Source: DASWHR01 sp035541035
Lineage (GTDB): Bacteria > Actinomycetota > AC-67
Length of the DNA stretch: 7,195 nucleotides
Assembly (NCBI GenBank): GCA_035541035.1
Contig: DATLFO010000248.1
Span: forward strand, 1-7,195
Reading direction: 5' to 3'
Within the stretch, counting starts at the first letter, position 1; the number at the start of each line of letters is the position of its first letter. Shown in pieces: positions 5,175 through 7,195 of the stretch. A model generated the notes under the pieces. It made no database searches and was not told the DNA's origin. It worked only from the letters and a program-made list of their open reading frames with translations. The translations under genes and the position numbers were made by a program.

Positions 5175-5672
5175 TCAAGGCTGAACAGGGCGGACGCCGT
5201 CGGTGTCGTTCAGGCCGACCAACAGAGCCGTGACTGTGCCGTGGCCGGGGATCTCCAGGTCCGGGGCGATCTCCGCGAGCGGCACCAGGACGAAGGCTCG
5301 TTCGTGCAAGCGGGGGTGCGGGACGATCAGGTCGTGATCGTCGATGGTCTCGCCGCCGTCGATGGCGAGGAAATCGATGTCGAGCGTGCGGGGCTCGTTC
5401 TTCGGCTCGCCGCGGCGGTCGCGTTCGCGGCCGTGGGCGAACTCGACCGCGCGGCAGGCGTCGAGCACCTCGCGGGGCGAGCACATGGTCTGGATCTCGA
5501 GCACTTGGTTCAGATAGTCGGGCTGATCGTCGGGTCCGCCGACGGGCGTGGTCTCGAACACGCGCGAGGCGTTGGTCACGAAGATGGAGCGGCCGAGCAG
5601 CGCGGCAGGCACCGACGCGAGCGTCGCTGCGCGATCGCCGAGGTTGGCGCCGAGCGCGAGATAGGCCCGCAC
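5175..5672 (-). CDS. folK: 2-amino-4-hydroxy-6-hydroxymethyldihydropteridine pyrophosphokinase (HPPK)
   Basis: This 165-residue enzyme transfers pyrophosphate from ATP to 6-hydroxymethyl-dihydropterin, giving the substrate of FolP. Motifs are LGANLGDR (7-14), ETTPVG (40-45), YLNQV (53-57), PRTLDIDFL (94-102) with the two Asp that hold the Mg ions (98, 100), and HPRLHERAFVL (119-129). The length is normal for a stand-alone HPPK with no fusion to FolB or FolP. The start is GTG at 5672, 2 bases after the folB stop and immediately before the MRAYLALGAN strand. Its Shine-Dalgarno site is weak, so coupling to folB is likely. It is the last gene of the folate block, and about 380 bases of non-coding DNA follow. 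Confidence 0.95.
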   Translation of the reverse strand: MRAYLALGANLGDRAATLASVPAALLGRSIFVTNASRVFETTPVGGPDDQPDYLNQVLEIQTMCSPREVLDACRAVEFAHGRERDRRGEPKNEPRTLDIDFLAIDGGETIDDHDLIVPHPRLHERAFVLVPLAEIAPDLEIPGHGTVTALLVGLNDTDGVRPVQP

Positions 5673-5674
5673 GC

Positions 5675-6055
5675 CTAGCGGAGGTCGTCCATGTCTTCAC
5701 GCGAACGCGAAATTTCGACGGCGACCTCGTCCACCGGCAAGTTCACGTCGGGCTTGGACACGCGCACCCACACGTCGAGCGCTCGCTTGTTGGACAGGAT
5801 CTGTCGCGCGATGTGGTCGGCGAGCGTCTCGATCAACTGGAACGACTCGCCTTCGACGATCTTGGTGACCTGCGTGACGGCTTCGGCATAGTCCAAGGTC
5901 GCGTTGATGTCGTCGAACGTCGCTGCTTCGCGCGTGTCCAGACGGATGGCGAGCGAGACCTCGATCGCCTGCGCGTCGGCGCGCTCTTCGTCCGTGACGC
6001 CGTGACGGCCCTTCAGCTTCAGACCGCGAACCTCGATCAGATCGGTGCCTTCCAT
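5675..6055 (-). CDS. folB: Dihydroneopterin aldolase
   Basis: This 126-residue enzyme cleaves 7,8-dihydroneopterin to 6-hydroxymethyl-dihydropterin and glycolaldehyde. The family features are present: GRHGVTDEER (16-25) with the conserved Glu of the active site, LDYAEA (55-60) with the pterin-pocket Tyr56, LIETLA (74-79) with Glu76, and VSKPDVNLP (99-107) with catalytic Lys101. The length matches the usual 115-125 residues. I place the start at ATG 6055, which has a TAGGGGAG ribosome site and leaves a 7-base gap after folP. An in-frame ATG at 6082 would add nine unconserved residues and overlap folP. Family members often form tetramers or octamers. Confidence 0.93.
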   Translation of the reverse strand: MEGTDLIEVRGLKLKGRHGVTDEERADAQAIEVSLAIRLDTREAATFDDINATLDYAEAVTQVTKIVEGESFQLIETLADHIARQILSNKRALDVWVRVSKPDVNLPVDEVAVEISRSREDMDDLR

Positions 6056-6062
6056 CGCTCCC

Positions 6063-6902
6063 CTACCCGTTGACAATCGCATCGGTCACGCGTGCGACTT
6101 TCACCATAGCGCGAACATCGTGGACTCGAACGAGCCTGGAGCCCCGCGCGATCGCCAGCGCGACGGTGGCGGCCGTCCCTTCCATCCGTTCCGTCACCGG
6201 CGCCCCGTCCAAAACGGCGCCGATGAACGATTTGCGGCTGGTTCCGACCAGCACCGGATAGCCGGTCGCGCAGATCTCGTCCAGCCGGTTGAGCAGCGCC
6301 AGATTGTGCTGCAGCGTCTTGCCGAATCCGACGCCCGGATCGATCGCGATCTTGTCACGCGCGACGCCGGCCGCAATCGCAGCCTCCGCCCGCTGGATCA
6401 GGAAGTCGCGCACGTCGGTGACGACATCATCGTATGTCGGGTCCTGCTGCATGGTGCGCGGCGAGCCTTGCATGTGCATCAGGACCACTGCGGCGCCGCG
6501 CTCGGCCGCGAGCGGCAGCAGCGCGTCGTCGAGGCGGCCGGCGGCGACGTCGTTGACGATCTGCGCGCCCGCATCCAGCGCGGCGCGCGCAACCGCGGCC
6601 TTCGTCGTGTCGATGCTGACCGGCAGGCCGGTCTTGACGGCCAGCGCCTCGACGACGCCGACGGTGCGGCGGATCTCTTCGTCTTCGCCGACCGGATCGG
6701 CGCCAGGCCGCGTCGATTCGCCGCCGACGTCGAGGATGTCGGCGCCCTCGTCGGCCAGACGCAGGCCGTGATCGATCGCGGCCTGCTCGTCGAAGAACGC
6801 GCCGCCGTCGCTGAACGAATCCGGTGTGACGTTGACGATACCCATCACGTGCGTGCGCTGCGACAGCAGCAGCGCGCCGCGCATCAGCTGCCAGTCGTTC
6901 AT
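6063..6902 (-). CDS. folP: Dihydropteroate synthase
   Basis: This 279-residue TIM-barrel enzyme condenses hydroxymethyl-dihydropterin pyrophosphate with p-aminobenzoate to dihydropteroate; it is the target of sulfonamides. Motifs in order are GIVNVTPDSFSDGG (21-34, signature loop 1), DVGGESTRPGA (58-68, loop 2), SIDT (97-100), VNDVA (116-120), LMHMQG (141-146), DPGVGFGK (188-195), GTSRKSFIG (220-228) and RVHDV (259-263). All pterin- and pABA-site motifs look intact, and nothing suggests a resistance-type insertion. The start at 6902 shares ATGA with the folE stop. The frame is open further upstream to 7016, but those residues are arginine-rich, unconserved and overlap folE. folB follows 7 bases after the stop. 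Confidence 0.97.
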   Translation of the reverse strand: MNDWQLMRGALLLSQRTHVMGIVNVTPDSFSDGGAFFDEQAAIDHGLRLADEGADILDVGGESTRPGADPVGEDEEIRRTVGVVEALAVKTGLPVSIDTTKAAVARAALDAGAQIVNDVAAGRLDDALLPLAAERGAAVVLMHMQGSPRTMQQDPTYDDVVTDVRDFLIQRAEAAIAAGVARDKIAIDPGVGFGKTLQHNLALLNRLDEICATGYPVLVGTSRKSFIGAVLDGAPVTERMEGTAATVALAIARGSRLVRVHDVRAMVKVARVTDAIVNG

Positions 6903-7195
6903 CGGATCAGCGACAGGATCTCGGTACGAGCCGCGGCGCCGGCGGCCCACAGGCCGCGCGCCTCGGTCGTGACGATGCGCGATCCTTCCGCGCGCGCGCC
7001 GCGCATCGTCATGCACAGATGCTCGGCTTCGGCGTAGACCAGGACGGCGCGCGCCCCCAACGCCTTTTCGATCGCGTCGGCGGCCTGGGCCACCAGACGC
7101 TCCTGCACCTGCAGCCGCTTGCCGAGCACGTCGATCAGGCGCGTCAGCTTCGAGATGCCGCAGATGCGGCCATCCTCGCCGGGCAGGTACGCGAC
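6899..7195 (-). CDS. folE: GTP cyclohydrolase I, C-terminal part (5' end outside the window)
   Basis: The last 98 residues are present, and the frame runs off the right edge at 7195. The enzyme converts GTP to 7,8-dihydroneopterin triphosphate plus formate, the entry step to folate. Visible blocks are GISKLTRLIDVLGKRLQVQERL, containing the Ser-Lys and Gln residues of the GTP site, and EHLCMTMRG, with the Cys that is the third zinc ligand in type I enzymes. These are followed by a GSR-x-VTT block and the ending RTEILSLIR. This is the type I family, not the zinc-independent FolE2. It overlaps folP by 4 bases. The N-terminal zinc ligands and the operon promoter lie outside the window. Confidence 0.94.
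   Translation of the reverse strand, partial: VAYLPGEDGRICGISKLTRLIDVLGKRLQVQERLVAQAADAIEKALGARAVLVYAEAEHLCMTMRGARAEGSRIVTTEARGLWAAGAAARTEILSLIR

Noticed and set aside
5173..5186. Hairpin GTTCA/TGAAC at the folK stop as a terminator
   Set aside because: Only five pairs, with no T-tract on the minus strand after it.
4922..5233. Open frame of about 100 codons across the intergenic region
   Set aside because: It has no start-site support, biased low-complexity translation, and runs into folK antisense.
6056..6082. Upstream start for folB
   Set aside because: It adds nine unconserved residues and overlaps folP. ATG 6055 has a good ribosome-binding site.
6903..7016. N-terminal extension of folP by 38 residues
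   Set aside because: The residues are arginine-rich and unconserved, and the extension lies wholly over folE. The ATGA overlap start at 6902 fits the family.

Overview
This is a GC-rich bacterial window made up mostly of a cofactor-biosynthesis cluster on the minus strand. In the direction of transcription (right to left) the order is folE (5' end cut off by the window edge), folP, folB, folK, a gene-free stretch of about 0.38 kb, a Rossmann/DUF2520 protein gene, panC, panD, nadC and coaX. Every gene except the DUF2520 protein is recognisable by family motifs at close to normal length. folE/folP and DUF2520/panC overlap by 4 bases (ATGA), and the other neighbours within each block are 2 to 11 bases apart, so I read the minus strand as two operon-like blocks, folate (6899-5175 plus folE) and pantothenate/NAD/CoA (4794-1011).

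The blocks fit together biochemically. FolE, FolB, FolK and FolP supply most of dihydropteroate synthesis. PanD makes beta-alanine from aspartate, PanC joins it to pantoate, and CoaX phosphorylates pantothenate to enter CoA synthesis. NadC makes nicotinate mononucleotide for NAD. The DUF2520 protein is an NAD(P)-binding-type protein of unproven function sitting directly before panC. panB, panE/ilvC, nadA, nadB and folC are not in the window.

The gene-free stretch (4806-5174) holds the most unexplained structure. There is a 21-bp inverted repeat with arms at 4917-4937 and 5027-5047, and each arm contains its own small palindrome. A candidate -10 box lies at 4846-4851 on the minus strand. A terminator-like hairpin sits inside the first codons of the DUF2520 gene.

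The left end (112-1010) carries two small plus-strand genes for predicted exported proteins. One is a 200-residue, Trp/Tyr/Cys-rich protein and the other a 95-residue, proline-rich protein. They are linked by a ribosome-binding site that overlaps the first stop codon, and the second converges on coaX with no base between the two stop codons. I do not recognise either protein.

The organism cannot be named from this. The gene order fol - DUF2520 - panC - panD - coaX resembles the arrangement I recall from Actinobacteria (for example Mycobacterium tuberculosis Rv3609c-Rv3600c), while PanD reads much like Firmicutes PanD. A high-GC member of the wider Terrabacteria (Actinobacteria, Chloroflexota, Eremiobacterota, Dormibacterota or similar) is my best guess. 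No mobile element, CRISPR array, rRNA or tRNA was seen. I found no clear new multi-gene system; the points worth a second look are the intergenic structure, the DUF2520 protein and its leader, and the small secreted pair.
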